This document shows, piece after piece, positions 1-7,543 of a stretch of 64,000 nucleotides of DNA. The stretch spans positions 62,001 to 126,000 of the forward strand of contig CAZVZK010000006.1 in assembly GCA_964630925.1 (NCBI GenBank). The letters run 5' to 3'. The DNA comes from RGDT01 sp964630925 (lineage in GTDB: Bacteria; Planctomycetota; Planctomycetia; Gemmatales; Gemmataceae). How positions within the stretch are numbered: position 1 is the stretch's first letter; each line of letters opens with the position of its first letter. Under the pieces are notes generated by a model, which was not told the DNA's origin, did not search any database, and saw only the letters and a program-made list of their open reading frames with translations. The translations under genes and the position numbers were made by a program.

Positions 1-915
1 GAGGCGGGCCTTGCGATCCGCGGCGCGGATGGACGCTGCCGAGCCCGCGTTGAACGCCAGCGCGTCCGCCTCGACGCCGTCGCTGAAGATCACGCCGCCG
101 TCGGGCATGTGCGACTCGAGGCGCAGCTCGTCGCCCGCGTCGATCAGGCCGGCGGCCAGCTCGACGCCCGAGGCCCGGCTTCGGTACGGCTCGCGGACCA
201 CGAACGCCAGGCGGGCGTCCTCCCACGGCAGACGGATCGGCGTCGCGTCCGGCACCGACCCCGTCATCAGTCCGGTGACGGCGCGGGCCATGTTCTGCGT
301 GCTGCTGAACCAGCCGGTGGAGCCGGCGCCGGTGGAGACGAGGACGCCGCTGGACGACTGCCGCTCGGTGGCGCCGTGCCACGTCAGGCTGTAGCGTGAC
401 GAGACGTGGGTGCGCTGGCCGATGTAGAAGTCGTTGAACGCAAGCAGGCGCTGCCCGTCGTTGAGCGAGACCTCGGCCATGGTGACCTCGCGGACGCTGG
501 CGGCGTGGTCGAGGACGCGTGCGACGGCGCGGCCCGCCTGGGCGGGGGCGAACGGCAACAGGATGCCGTCGATGCGCGAGGGGTCTGGGTTGACGGCGAC
601 GATGGGCTGGCCGTCGAGGTACTTGGCGGTGTTCGACACCAGCCCGTCGCGGCCCACGACGACCACGGCGTCGTCGCGTCCGAAGACGAAGTTGGGGAGG
701 AACGTCCAGTCGATGCGCTGGACCTTGCGGCCCAGGCCATCGACCCCGCGCAGCACCAGCTTCGCCGACGCCTGGAAGACCTCGTGTTCGCTCTCGTACT
801 CGGAGAAGTCGAGGCCCATGTGCTTGATGTAGAAGCGCGCCTGTGGGAGGGTGTTGAAGCGGTCCACCAGCTCCTCGAGGCGCGTGCGGCGGGTGACGAC
901 GACGATCTTGTCCAT
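1..915 (-). CDS. NAD kinase-like protein (3' end outside window)
   Basis: The reading frame starts at the ATG at 915 and stays open to the window edge, so the C-terminus is missing after 305 codons. The family phosphorylates NAD to NADP. The best evidence is the core segment GVLVSTGAGSTGW (conserved 'TPtGSTAY' region of ATP-NAD kinases) and an upstream N-D pair in LAFNDFYIG, matching the family's NE/D motif. The usual GGDG motif reads G-R-D-G (VVVVGRDGLV), keeping the Asp but not the first Gly pair, so activity or substrate may differ from classical NadK. It lies downstream of the SPFH gene on the same strand, separated by a repeat-rich spacer. Family assignment is good; true NAD kinase activity is an inference. 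Confidence 0.75.
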   Translation of the reverse strand, partial: MDKIVVVTRRTRLEELVDRFNTLPQARFYIKHMGLDFSEYESEHEVFQASAKLVLRGVDGLGRKVQRIDWTFLPNFVFGRDDAVVVVGRDGLVSNTAKYLDGQPIVAVNPDPSRIDGILLPFAPAQAGRAVARVLDHAASVREVTMAEVSLNDGQRLLAFNDFYIGQRTHVSSRYSLTWHGATERQSSSGVLVSTGAGSTGWFSSTQNMARAVTGLMTGSVPDATPIRLPWEDARLAFVVREPYRSRASGVELAAGLIDAGDELRLESHMPDGGVIFSDGVEADALAFNAGSAASIRAADRKARL

Positions 916-1047
916 GTTCGTGTTTGGTGTTTGGTGTTTGGTGTTTGGTGTTTGGTGTCTGTGTCTGGTGTTCGGTGCTTGGCGTGTGATCGGAAGGAAT
1001 GCCTTCCACGAAACACCAAACACGAAACACCAAACACAGAAGCCAAA
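916..1047. repeat. 7-bp tandem repeat array forming an inverted repeat
   Basis: About five copies of the unit TGTTTGG stand next to the start of the NAD kinase-like gene (about 920-955). The complementary pattern CACCAAACAC/GAAACACC follows at about 1010-1045. Between them is a small hairpin GGAAGG-AATG-CCTTCC (about 990-1005). The two arms can pair as one long imperfect hairpin in the spacer between two minus-strand genes. The element is AT-richer than its surroundings. Confidence 0.8.
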
Positions 1048-1049
1048 CA

Positions 1050-2009
1050 CTACTTCTTCGGCTTCAAGAGGGTGTCGAGCAGGTCGGGCGAGATGTTGAG
1101 GTTGCCGACCTTGGCGGCGTTGGCGGCGATCTCCTGGAAGGCCATCGCCACCAGCAGACGCGGGTCCATGCCTCGGGACGCGAGGACCTGGAGGGCCTTG
1201 GGGTCGAGCGCCGCCAGCGGGTCGATGGCCGCCTTGACGGCGTACGCCTCGGCGTCGGCGCGGGTGCGGGTGTTGTCGGCCTCGGTGGCCACGAGCCGCC
1301 GCCGCTGGTCCTCGAGGGAGATCTGGCCGGCCAGGCGCGTCTCCTCGATCTCGCGCTGCTTGGTCTGGACGGCGACCTCGGTGTTCAGCTCGTTCTCGCG
1401 GATGCGGCGCTCCTGCTCGACGGCGTTGTTGCGGCGGCTGTAGATGGCATCGTCCGACTCGCGGAGCAGACGCTCGCGGGCCTCGGCCTCCAGGGCCTTG
1501 GCGGTCTCCGGCACCGGCTTGAGGGCGAGGATGGCGAAGCCGAGCAGCTCGACGCCGAGGGCGTCGAGGGCGGGCGACGCCTTGAGGGCGGCCTCGACGC
1601 GGCGGGCGATCACGTCGGCCTCCAGCAGGGCCGAGCGCAGGGGCTTGGACTGCACCTCGCCGCGGACGGCGTTCTGGGCGGCGAAGGTGATGCGGTTGGG
1701 CACCTTCTGCGGGTCGTCGGCCGCGTACTCGCCGTCGGGCTTGAGGCTGAAGTCGAGGAGGCCGGCGAGCTTCTTCGGGTCGGTGACGCGGTAGGTGAGG
1801 TGGCCCTGGATGCTAACGGTCTGGAAGTCGGCGGTGGTCTCGTTGAAGATGAACGGCACGTCGGTGCTGCCGGCGGGGACGGCGACGAGCGTCGTCCACG
1901 GGGCGAAGTAGTAGAACGACAGGCCCGCGCCCTCGCGTTTGACCTTGCCGCCGACGTACTGGAGGACGTACGTCGTCGGGGCGGCCTTGTAGTATCGGAA
2001 CCCGAGCAT
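1050..2009 (-). CDS. SPFH/Band 7 domain protein
   Basis: A 319-residue protein of the SPFH (stomatin/prohibitin/flotillin) superfamily. Residues about 20-190 form the SPFH domain (RVTDPKKL region followed by the ALGVELLGFAI strand). Residues about 170-265 are a charged coiled coil rich in Arg and Glu. No transmembrane segment or signal peptide is apparent, so it would be cytoplasmic or peripherally attached to membrane. Such proteins typically assemble into large membrane-associated rings or scaffolds. The next gene on the strand is the NAD kinase-like gene. Co-transcription is possible, but the spacer carries a potential hairpin. The role here is unknown. Confidence 0.85.
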   Translation of the reverse strand: MLGFRYYKAAPTTYVLQYVGGKVKREGAGLSFYYFAPWTTLVAVPAGSTDVPFIFNETTADFQTVSIQGHLTYRVTDPKKLAGLLDFSLKPDGEYAADDPQKVPNRITFAAQNAVRGEVQSKPLRSALLEADVIARRVEAALKASPALDALGVELLGFAILALKPVPETAKALEAEARERLLRESDDAIYSRRNNAVEQERRIRENELNTEVAVQTKQREIEETRLAGQISLEDQRRRLVATEADNTRTRADAEAYAVKAAIDPLAALDPKALQVLASRGMDPRLLVAMAFQEIAANAAKVGNLNISPDLLDTLLKPKK

Positions 2010-2087
2010 GGCACACTCTCCTGTCCGTGCCCCCTGGGCACTCTTGTCTGACAGAAGAGACGGGCCCGCGCGGGGGACGTTACGGCC

Positions 2088-2177
2088 TGTCGTAGAGCAC
2101 GCATCCTGCGTGCTCGGCCGGCGAGGGCCGTCACGCCCACCACACGGCTGAACACGCAGGATGCGTGCTCTACGACA
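2088..2177. repeat. 25-bp perfect inverted repeat with nested palindromes
   Basis: The arms 2088-2112 and 2153-2177 are exact reverse complements over 25 bp. Each arm also contains its own GCACGCA/TGCGTGC palindrome, so the DNA or RNA could fold as one long stem or as two small hairpins. It lies between the end of the CbiO-like gene and the start of the SPFH gene, both minus, and could end the transporter transcript. There is no T-run, so a simple Rho-independent terminator is not shown. Confidence 0.85.
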
Positions 2178-2198
2178 CCGCCAGCCCCGCGGCGGACG

Positions 2199-2933
2199 TC
2201 ACGGCCTCCGCAGGCTCCACGGCACCTCCAGCCCGTGCGCGTCCATGAGGGCCGCGTCCGACAGCACCTCCCGCGCCGGGCCGTCCGCCGACAGCCTCCC
2301 CGCGTCGAGGAGCAGCACGCGCGGGCACGTCTCCAGCAGCAGCTCCAGGTCGTGCGACGCGATCAGCATCGTCCCGCCCAGGCCGCACAGCAGCGCCACC
2401 AGCTCGCGGCGTCCGCGCGGGTCGAGGAACACCGACGGCTCATCCAGCAGCAGCACCTCGGGCCGCATCGCCAACACGCCGGCCAGGGCCACGCGGCGCT
2501 TCTCGCCGCCAGACAGGTGCAGGGGCACGCGGCCCTCGCTGCCGGACATGCCGACGCGGGCCAGCGCCTCCTCGACGCGGCGGCGCACCTCGTCGAGTGG
2601 CAGGCCGAGGTTGAGCGGTCCGAACGCCACGTCCTCGCGCACGCTGCTCTGGAAGAGCTGGTCGTCACTGTCCTGAAAGACGATGCCGACGTGGCGCGGC
2701 AGCTCGCGGCGGGCGGCGGGGTCGCGCACGTCCAGCCCCATCACGCGGGCGACGCCCTCGGTGGGCCTGAGGACGGCGGTGAGGCACAGGAACAGGCTCG
2801 TCTTGCCCGCCCCGTTGGGGCCGGCGATGCCGACACGCTCGCCGGGCGTGACGCGGAACGACACCCCCGCCAGGGCGGGCCGGGCGCCGCCGTAGGTCAG
2901 GCCCAGGCCCTCCACCTCGACCGCGGCGCTCAC
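2199..2933 (-). CDS. ECF/cobalt-type ABC transporter ATPase (CbiO/EcfA-like)
   Basis: A 244-residue ABC ATPase. It has Walker A GPNGAGKT (38-45), the Q-loop in VFQDSDDQLF (about 87), signature LSGGE (140-144), Walker B LLLDEP (161-166) and the H-loop His at 194. The DSDDQLF sequence after the Q-loop is typical of CbiO/EcfA ATPases of energy-coupling factor importers for cobalt, nickel or vitamins. The GTG start overlaps the stop of the CbiQ-like gene by four bases, which implies translational coupling. No substrate-binding S component (CbiM, NikM or similar) is visible nearby, so the substrate cannot be named. Confidence 0.88.
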   Translation of the reverse strand: MSAAVEVEGLGLTYGGARPALAGVSFRVTPGERVGIAGPNGAGKTSLFLCLTAVLRPTEGVARVMGLDVRDPAARRELPRHVGIVFQDSDDQLFQSSVREDVAFGPLNLGLPLDEVRRRVEEALARVGMSGSEGRVPLHLSGGEKRRVALAGVLAMRPEVLLLDEPSVFLDPRGRRELVALLCGLGGTMLIASHDLELLLETCPRVLLLDAGRLSADGPAREVLSDAALMDAHGLEVPWSLRRP

Positions 2934-3643
2934 GTCCGGTCCCACCCCACCAGGGCCGCCCCGGCTGTCAGCGTCAGGACGACGAACGCCACGTCGGCCA
3001 GCGTCGTCCGCCTCTCGTCCAGCTCGCGCATCGGCGCGCCCATCCCCCGGCAGCGCATGGCGGCGGCCACACGCTCGGCCCGATCCGCGCCACGCACCAG
3101 CAGCGTCCCCGTGGCCGCGGCGACGGTGCCCCAGGAGTGCGCGTCGGCCCGGTTGCGGAAGCCACGCACACGCAGGGCGGTCCGCAGGCGCTGCAATTCG
3201 TCGCCGATGAGGAACAGATATCGCCACGCCAGCAGCAGGACACGCACGAGGAGCGCCGGCAGGCCCACGGCCCCTGCCGCACGCAGGGTGGCATCGACCG
3301 GGGCGGACGTGACCAGCACCGCCGCGAGCAGCGCCAGCGCCAGCCCGCGGGCCAGGATCACCCAGGCGTCGGCCCAGGTGGCCGACCCCAGCAGCGGCAA
3401 GGGCAGCGAGCAGGCGGCGAGGACGGCGCCCAGGACGGCGAGGCGGGCCAGGAGCCAGCCGGGGGGCACGGCGGCGAGCCAGGCGAGCAGGCAGGCGAGG
3501 GCCAGAGCGGCCGACGCGGGCCAGGGGGCGCGCAGCAGACACACGGCGACGCAGGCGAGCAGCAGCCCGGCCAGACGCCAGCGCGCGTCGAGGCGGGACA
3601 GCGGCGAGGCGGCACACGGCGGCAGGCGGAAGCGGATCTCCAT
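2930..3643 (-). CDS. ECF transporter T component (CbiQ/EcfT-like)
   Basis: A 237-residue integral membrane protein with about five hydrophobic segments, including a pair near residues 25-75. Near the C-terminal half are two coupling motifs of the Ala-Arg-Gly type, LRVRGF and AMRCRGM, which in EcfT proteins insert into the two ATPase subunits. The ATG at 3643 begins MEIRFRLPP. The stop overlaps the ATPase start (GTGA), so the two genes form an operon. They are transcribed divergently from the lactate permease gene with about 110 bp between them. Confidence 0.85.
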   Translation of the reverse strand: MEIRFRLPPCAASPLSRLDARWRLAGLLLACVAVCLLRAPWPASAALALACLLAWLAAVPPGWLLARLAVLGAVLAACSLPLPLLGSATWADAWVILARGLALALLAAVLVTSAPVDATLRAAGAVGLPALLVRVLLLAWRYLFLIGDELQRLRTALRVRGFRNRADAHSWGTVAAATGTLLVRGADRAERVAAAMRCRGMGAPMRELDERRTTLADVAFVVLTLTAGAALVGWDRT

Positions 3644-3754
3644 CGAGGCATTGCATAGCGGGGGGCGCCGCGCGGCAAGTGCTTGCATCCGGGCGGCGGG
3701 CCCATAGAATCGGCCGGACACACCCACCGCCGAGCCAATCAAGGGCCTCCCCCC

Positions 3755-5611
3755 ATGCTCTGGGCCATGCACCAGCAGTCGCTCGACCCGCTTCAGAAGT
3801 TCTGGGGGATGCCGGCCCCGTACTCCGCCATCATCTCGACGGTGCTGGCGGCGGCGCCCGTCGTCGTGCTCTTCTACCTGCTCGTCGTCCGCCGCTGGCT
3901 GGCCCCGTGGGCCGGGGCCGGCGCCACGGCCGTCGCCATCGCGGTCGCGGTCATCGCCTACAACATGAGCGTCGTGCAGGCGTCGATGGCCTTCGTCCAC
4001 GGCGCGCTCTTCGGGCTGCTGCCGGTCGGCTGGACGATCTTCAACGCGATGCTGCTGTACAACATCACGGTCCGCACGGGGCAGTTCGACGTGGTGCGCC
4101 GGTCGGTGGCCAGCCTGTCGCCGGACGCCCGCGTGCAGGCCATCCTCATCGCCTTCTCGTTCGGCGCGTTCCTCGAAGGGGCCGCCGGCGGCGGCACCCC
4201 CGTCGCCATCTGCGGCGCCATCATGGTCGGCCTCGGCTTCAACCCCTTCCTCGCCGCCGTCCTGTGCCTCATCGCCAACACCTCGCCGGTGGCCTACGGC
4301 GGGCTGGGCACGCCGCTCATCGTCCTGGCGGGCGTGACGGGCATCCCGGCCGAGACGCTGTCGGTGATGGCGGGCCACCAGCTCCCGCTGCTATCGCTGA
4401 TCGTGCCGCTGTGGATGGTGCGGTGCATGTGCAGCTGGGAGAAGACGTGGGAGGTGTGGCCGTGCCTGCTGGTCGCCGGCGGGTCGTTCGCGGTCTTCCA
4501 GTACTTCTTCGCCACGAGCCATCTGTGGGTCAAGGGCCTCGTCCTGTACCCGATGACCGACATCGGCGGGGGCATCTTCTCCCTGGTGGTGACCGCGGTG
4601 TTCCTCAAGTTCTGGAAGCCGCCCACGGAGATGCGCTACGACCAGAACCCCGCCCCGCCGGCGCCCGGCCCTTCGGACGCCCACTCGGCCATCGGGCACG
4701 AGGAGGAGGCGGAGGCGGCGAAGGCGCTGCTCGGCGAGATCAACAGGCACCACGAGGAGAAGCCGCTGACGTTGGGGAGCGTCACAATGGCGTGGCTGCC
4801 GTTCGTGCTGATGAGCGTGTTCCTGATGCTGACGGGCATCGTGCGGCAGAAGGAGCCGGGCGGCCCCGGCAAGCCGCACATCATGGTCGGCCCGATCCAG
4901 ACGAACTACCTGATCCCGATCCCCTTCCTCGACGAGCAGGCCCGGCGTGACCCGTACCTCCTGCCGGAGGGGAAGAAGGAGGACACGGAGCGGGCGATCT
5001 TCAACTTCGCGTGGCTGACGGCGCCGGGGACGGCGGTGATGTTCGCCGCCATCCTGTCCATGCTCATCCTGCGGATGAATTGGGGGGACGTCATCTGGTC
5101 ACTCAGCACGACGTTCGTGCAGATGAAGATCCCGATCCCGACCATCGCGTTCATGCTCGGGCTCAGCTACGTGACACGGTACTCGGGCATGGACGCGACG
5201 ATGGGCTACGCCTTCGCCCTGACCGGCGTGGCGTACCCGTTCTTCGCGCCGATGCTCGGCTGGCTGGGCGTGTTCCTGACGGGCACCGACGCGGGCAGCA
5301 ACGCCCTGTTCGGCAGCCTCCAGCAGATCACGGCCACGCAGCTCCATCAGGCGAAGACGTTCCCGCTGCTCTCGCTGGACCAGGCGCAGGTGCTGATCTG
5401 CACGTCGAACAGCACGGGCGGCGTCATGGGCAAGATGATCGACGCCCAGAGCATCGTGGTGGCGACGGCGGCCACGGACCAGCTCGGCAAGGAGGCCGAC
5501 ATCTTCAAGGCCGTCCTGTGGCACAGCGTCATCCTGGCGGCCATCGTCGGCGTCATCACGCTGATGCAGGCGTACGTGGTCCCGTTCACGCGGATGGTCC
5601 CGCCGTGGTAG
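3755..5611 (+). CDS. L-lactate permease family transporter
   Basis: A 618-residue polytopic protein of the LctP/LldP family, which imports lactate or glycolate with protons. Family hallmarks include FSFGAFLEGAAGGGTPVAI, ANTSPVAYGGLGTPLI and the late GVFLTGTDAGSNALFGSLQ segment. The ATG at 3755 (MLWAMHQQ) is chosen; the ATG at 3767 is an alternative. The upstream extension to about 3683 has no hydrophobic or conserved content. A charged loop of about 60 residues separates the two halves of the membrane domain. No lactate dehydrogenase gene is adjacent. Confidence 0.9.
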   Translation: MLWAMHQQSLDPLQKFWGMPAPYSAIISTVLAAAPVVVLFYLLVVRRWLAPWAGAGATAVAIAVAVIAYNMSVVQASMAFVHGALFGLLPVGWTIFNAMLLYNITVRTGQFDVVRRSVASLSPDARVQAILIAFSFGAFLEGAAGGGTPVAICGAIMVGLGFNPFLAAVLCLIANTSPVAYGGLGTPLIVLAGVTGIPAETLSVMAGHQLPLLSLIVPLWMVRCMCSWEKTWEVWPCLLVAGGSFAVFQYFFATSHLWVKGLVLYPMTDIGGGIFSLVVTAVFLKFWKPPTEMRYDQNPAPPAPGPSDAHSAIGHEEEAEAAKALLGEINRHHEEKPLTLGSVTMAWLPFVLMSVFLMLTGIVRQKEPGGPGKPHIMVGPIQTNYLIPIPFLDEQARRDPYLLPEGKKEDTERAIFNFAWLTAPGTAVMFAAILSMLILRMNWGDVIWSLSTTFVQMKIPIPTIAFMLGLSYVTRYSGMDATMGYAFALTGVAYPFFAPMLGWLGVFLTGTDAGSNALFGSLQQITATQLHQAKTFPLLSLDQAQVLICTSNSTGGVMGKMIDAQSIVVATAATDQLGKEADIFKAVLWHSVILAAIVGVITLMQAYVVPFTRMVPPW

Positions 5612-5621
5612 GGCCGGCCGG

Positions 5622-5891
5622 TCAGCGCCGGGCGAGCGCCGCCTTGTAGGCGAGGGAGGCCTGCCGCGACTCGCGGGTCAGCGTGGCCAGCATCTGCCGG
5701 GCGTACTCGTAGGTGGCCCGCGTGCGGGCGGCCTGCATCTGTCGTACGAAGGCCGCCTCCTGGGCCTCCAGGGCGGTGAGGCGGGCTCGCAACTGGGCTA
5801 TGGCCTGCGGGGTGACGGTCACCGGCGTCCCGGCGTACAGGGGGGACAGGGTGGCGAGGGCGAGCAGCGCGGCGAGGATGGCGTTCCGCAT
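5622..5891 (-). CDS. small secreted coiled-coil protein
   Basis: An 89-residue protein. It starts with a signal peptide (MRNAILAALLALATLSPLYA) and continues as an almost uninterrupted charged helix (QLRARLTALEAQEAAFVRQM...). This suggests a small periplasmic coiled-coil protein. The ATG at 5891 is chosen because it places the signal peptide at the N-terminus. The preceding bases (GGAGTGGCTCCTTG on the coding strand's upstream side) give little ribosome-binding information. It converges tail-to-tail with the lactate permease gene, leaving 10 bp. I do not recognise the family. Confidence 0.6.
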   Translation of the reverse strand: MRNAILAALLALATLSPLYAGTPVTVTPQAIAQLRARLTALEAQEAAFVRQMQAARTRATYEYARQMLATLTRESRQASLAYKAALARR

Positions 5892-6002
5892 GGGAGTGGC
5901 TCCTTGATCTCGGGTGTCGATTCTCGGGCGTTCAACAGACTCCACGCGGCGGCCCGCCTCCCCTGCGCGGGAATGCGAGAAAAGCACCGTCGCCCGCCCC
6001 GG

Positions 6003-6460
6003 TCACGGGCCGGCGAGACGCAGGACGTCGGCGGTGCCGTTTGGGTTGTTGGTGATCAGGTGCCGGCCGTCGGGGGCGAATCCGACCCGGCTGGGGGCCG
6101 TCGTCCCCGACCACAGGCGCAGCGCCAGTGGCGGGTCGCCGGCGAGGGGGTAGATGCGCACCGTGCCGTTGTGTCAGGGGATGGCGAGACGCTTGCCCTC
6201 CGGCGGCCAAGCGAACGGGCCGGCGTGCGACGGGACGTCCTCGATGCCCCGCACACGCGCCCAGGTTGGCCGCGAGGACGTACACGAATGTGGAGCCGCC
6301 GGGGTTGTGGCGCATCACGGCGACCCGCCGCCCCGTGGGGTCGATGCGCGGCGTGGAGAAGCCGGGGCCAGGATGCAACGACGCCAGCGCCATCCGCCAG
6401 CGCCGCCCAGCACGGGCGGGGCGGGGGCGGCTCGGCGTCGTAGTTTAGGGTGTCGTCCAC
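6003..6460 (-). pseudogene. decayed WD40/TolB-like propeller fragment
   Basis: Propeller-like sequence is spread over at least two reading frames. One frame reads TPRIDPTGRRVAVMRHNPGG. Another reads GFAPDGRHLITNNPNGTADV and IYPLAGDPPLALRLWSGTT, and it carries an in-frame TGA just before HNGTVRIY. The 'DGRHLITNNPNGTADV' blade and the terminal LRLAGP-stop look like the end of a WD40-type protein. I see at least two frame changes and one stop. It lies downstream of the TIGR02996 gene on the same strand. A sequencing error could explain part of this, but not all three lesions easily. Confidence 0.6.
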
Positions 6461-6478
6461 GGGCCGGCTCCGGGGCGG

Positions 6479-7195
6479 TCAGAAGGGGATGTCGTCGTCG
6501 GATTGCGGGGGGGGCGAGAGAGTGAGGGCGTCCCCGTAGCGCTCGCGGAGCCGCTCCGCCAGCTCCCGTGGCATCACGGGGGCTAATGCGTCCTCCTGGA
6601 TGTAGACCCTGCTGGGGCGGAACCGCGCGGGCGCCGAGAGGAGGGCCTCGGCGGCGTCCCCGATGCGGTAGCCGGTGATGGTCAGCGCCCCCAGCGCCGC
6701 GGCCTCGTCGAGCAGGCGGGCGAGTGCGTGGGTGGGGACGGCCTGGACTGCGGAGGAGGGGCCCCACGACCCGTGGGCCGAGAACGTCTGGATGGGGCAC
6801 CGCCGGTGGATCTCGTGGGCGTGCCTCACCCACCTCTCCAGGTGCGCGAGCCCCGAGAGGTTGACCCCCTCGATGAAGCCTCGCCGGATGTGGTACCAGA
6901 TCCCCGTAGGCGCGCCATCAAAGAATGCCTCCCGGAAGGGCCGCAACGTCGCGAGCAGGTCGTCGCCGAGGGCGGGCGGCAGGTGATACAGCATCACGAA
7001 ACGCGGGTCGTGCTCCTCTTCGGGATCCGCCTCCACGCGAGGGGTCATCAGCGGGTCGAGGAAGCACTGCCCGCGTATGAGGGCCGCCCTCTCGGCGCGG
7101 CCGTTCTCCTCGCAGAAGTCGGCGTAGACCATGCGCAGCGCCAGGTCGTCGGGCGCCTCGACGATGGCGCGCAGTAGGGCGTCCTCGTCGCTCAT
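6479..7195 (-). CDS. TIGR02996 domain-containing protein
   Basis: A 238-residue protein. The N-terminal segment (residues 3-45: EDALLRAIVEAPDDLALRMVYADFCEENG) matches the short TIGR02996 'repeat-companion' domain that is expanded in Gemmata-type planctomycetes. The remainder (about 60-238) contains weak repeat-like segments (FIEGVNLSGLAHLERW, ALGALTITGYRIGDAAEAL) resembling leucine-rich repeats. Function is unknown. Its ATG at 7195 overlaps the stop of the upstream small gene (ATGA), so the two are probably translated together. Confidence 0.8.
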   Translation of the reverse strand: MSDEDALLRAIVEAPDDLALRMVYADFCEENGRAERAALIRGQCFLDPLMTPRVEADPEEEHDPRFVMLYHLPPALGDDLLATLRPFREAFFDGAPTGIWYHIRRGFIEGVNLSGLAHLERWVRHAHEIHRRCPIQTFSAHGSWGPSSAVQAVPTHALARLLDEAAALGALTITGYRIGDAAEALLSAPARFRPSRVYIQEDALAPVMPRELAERLRERYGDALTLSPPPQSDDDIPF

Positions 7196-7473
7196 GGCCG
7201 CACGTCCTCGTTGCCGGGGAAGGCGAGGTGGAACAGCTCCTCCCCCAGCTCCATGCGATACACGGCCAGTTGCACCTGACGGGGCGTGTACTCGGGGTGA
7301 CGCTGACGCACCCCCGCCAGCGCCGCCCGCCGCGCCGCCTCCGACATCTCGAACGCCATCTTCACCCGCTGCTCCCCGGTCATGCGCTGGAAGATGGCCG
7401 CCTGCACGCGGGCCGCCTCCAGGGACGTGTCCAGCGCCAGCCACGGCTCGCCGGGATGCTCCTCGTCGGACAT
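7192..7473 (-). CDS. small protein resembling Rv0078B-related antitoxins
   Basis: A 93-residue helical protein. The central region RMTGEQRVKMAFEMSEAARRAALAG followed by VRQRHPEYTPRQVQLAVYRM resembles the small family annotated as Rv0078B-related antitoxins, which has an 'MTPEQR...A.E.S..AR..A.AGIR.RHP' pattern. That comparison is from memory and is not certain. It overlaps the TIGR02996 gene by four bases. If the antitoxin resemblance holds, the overlapping partner is not a known toxin type, so a role outside toxin-antitoxin biology is equally possible. Confidence 0.6.
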   Translation of the reverse strand: MSDEEHPGEPWLALDTSLEAARVQAAIFQRMTGEQRVKMAFEMSEAARRAALAGVRQRHPEYTPRQVQLAVYRMELGEELFHLAFPGNEDVRP

Positions 7474-7543
7474 GACCCGCCCTCCCGTCGGCGATTATCA
7501 CACCCCGGACGCCGGGCCGCAAGCCCCGAGGGGGCACCGCCGC

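Noticed and set aside
916..1047. Possible CRISPR array (regular short repeats)
   Set aside because: Units are only 7 bp with no spacers, and no cas genes are present.
406..1443. Long plus-strand open frames over the NAD kinase-like and SPFH genes
   Set aside because: They are antisense shadows caused by high GC content: they lack domain sequence and cross the tandem-repeat spacer, while the minus-strand frames match protein families.
3644..3754. Cobalamin or other riboswitch ahead of the CbiQ gene
   Set aside because: The 111-bp divergent gap is too short for a cobalamin riboswitch and lacks its conserved core sequence.
5912..6002. Start of another gene between the small secreted protein and the WD40 pseudogene
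   Set aside because: Only short frames without domain sequence occur there.
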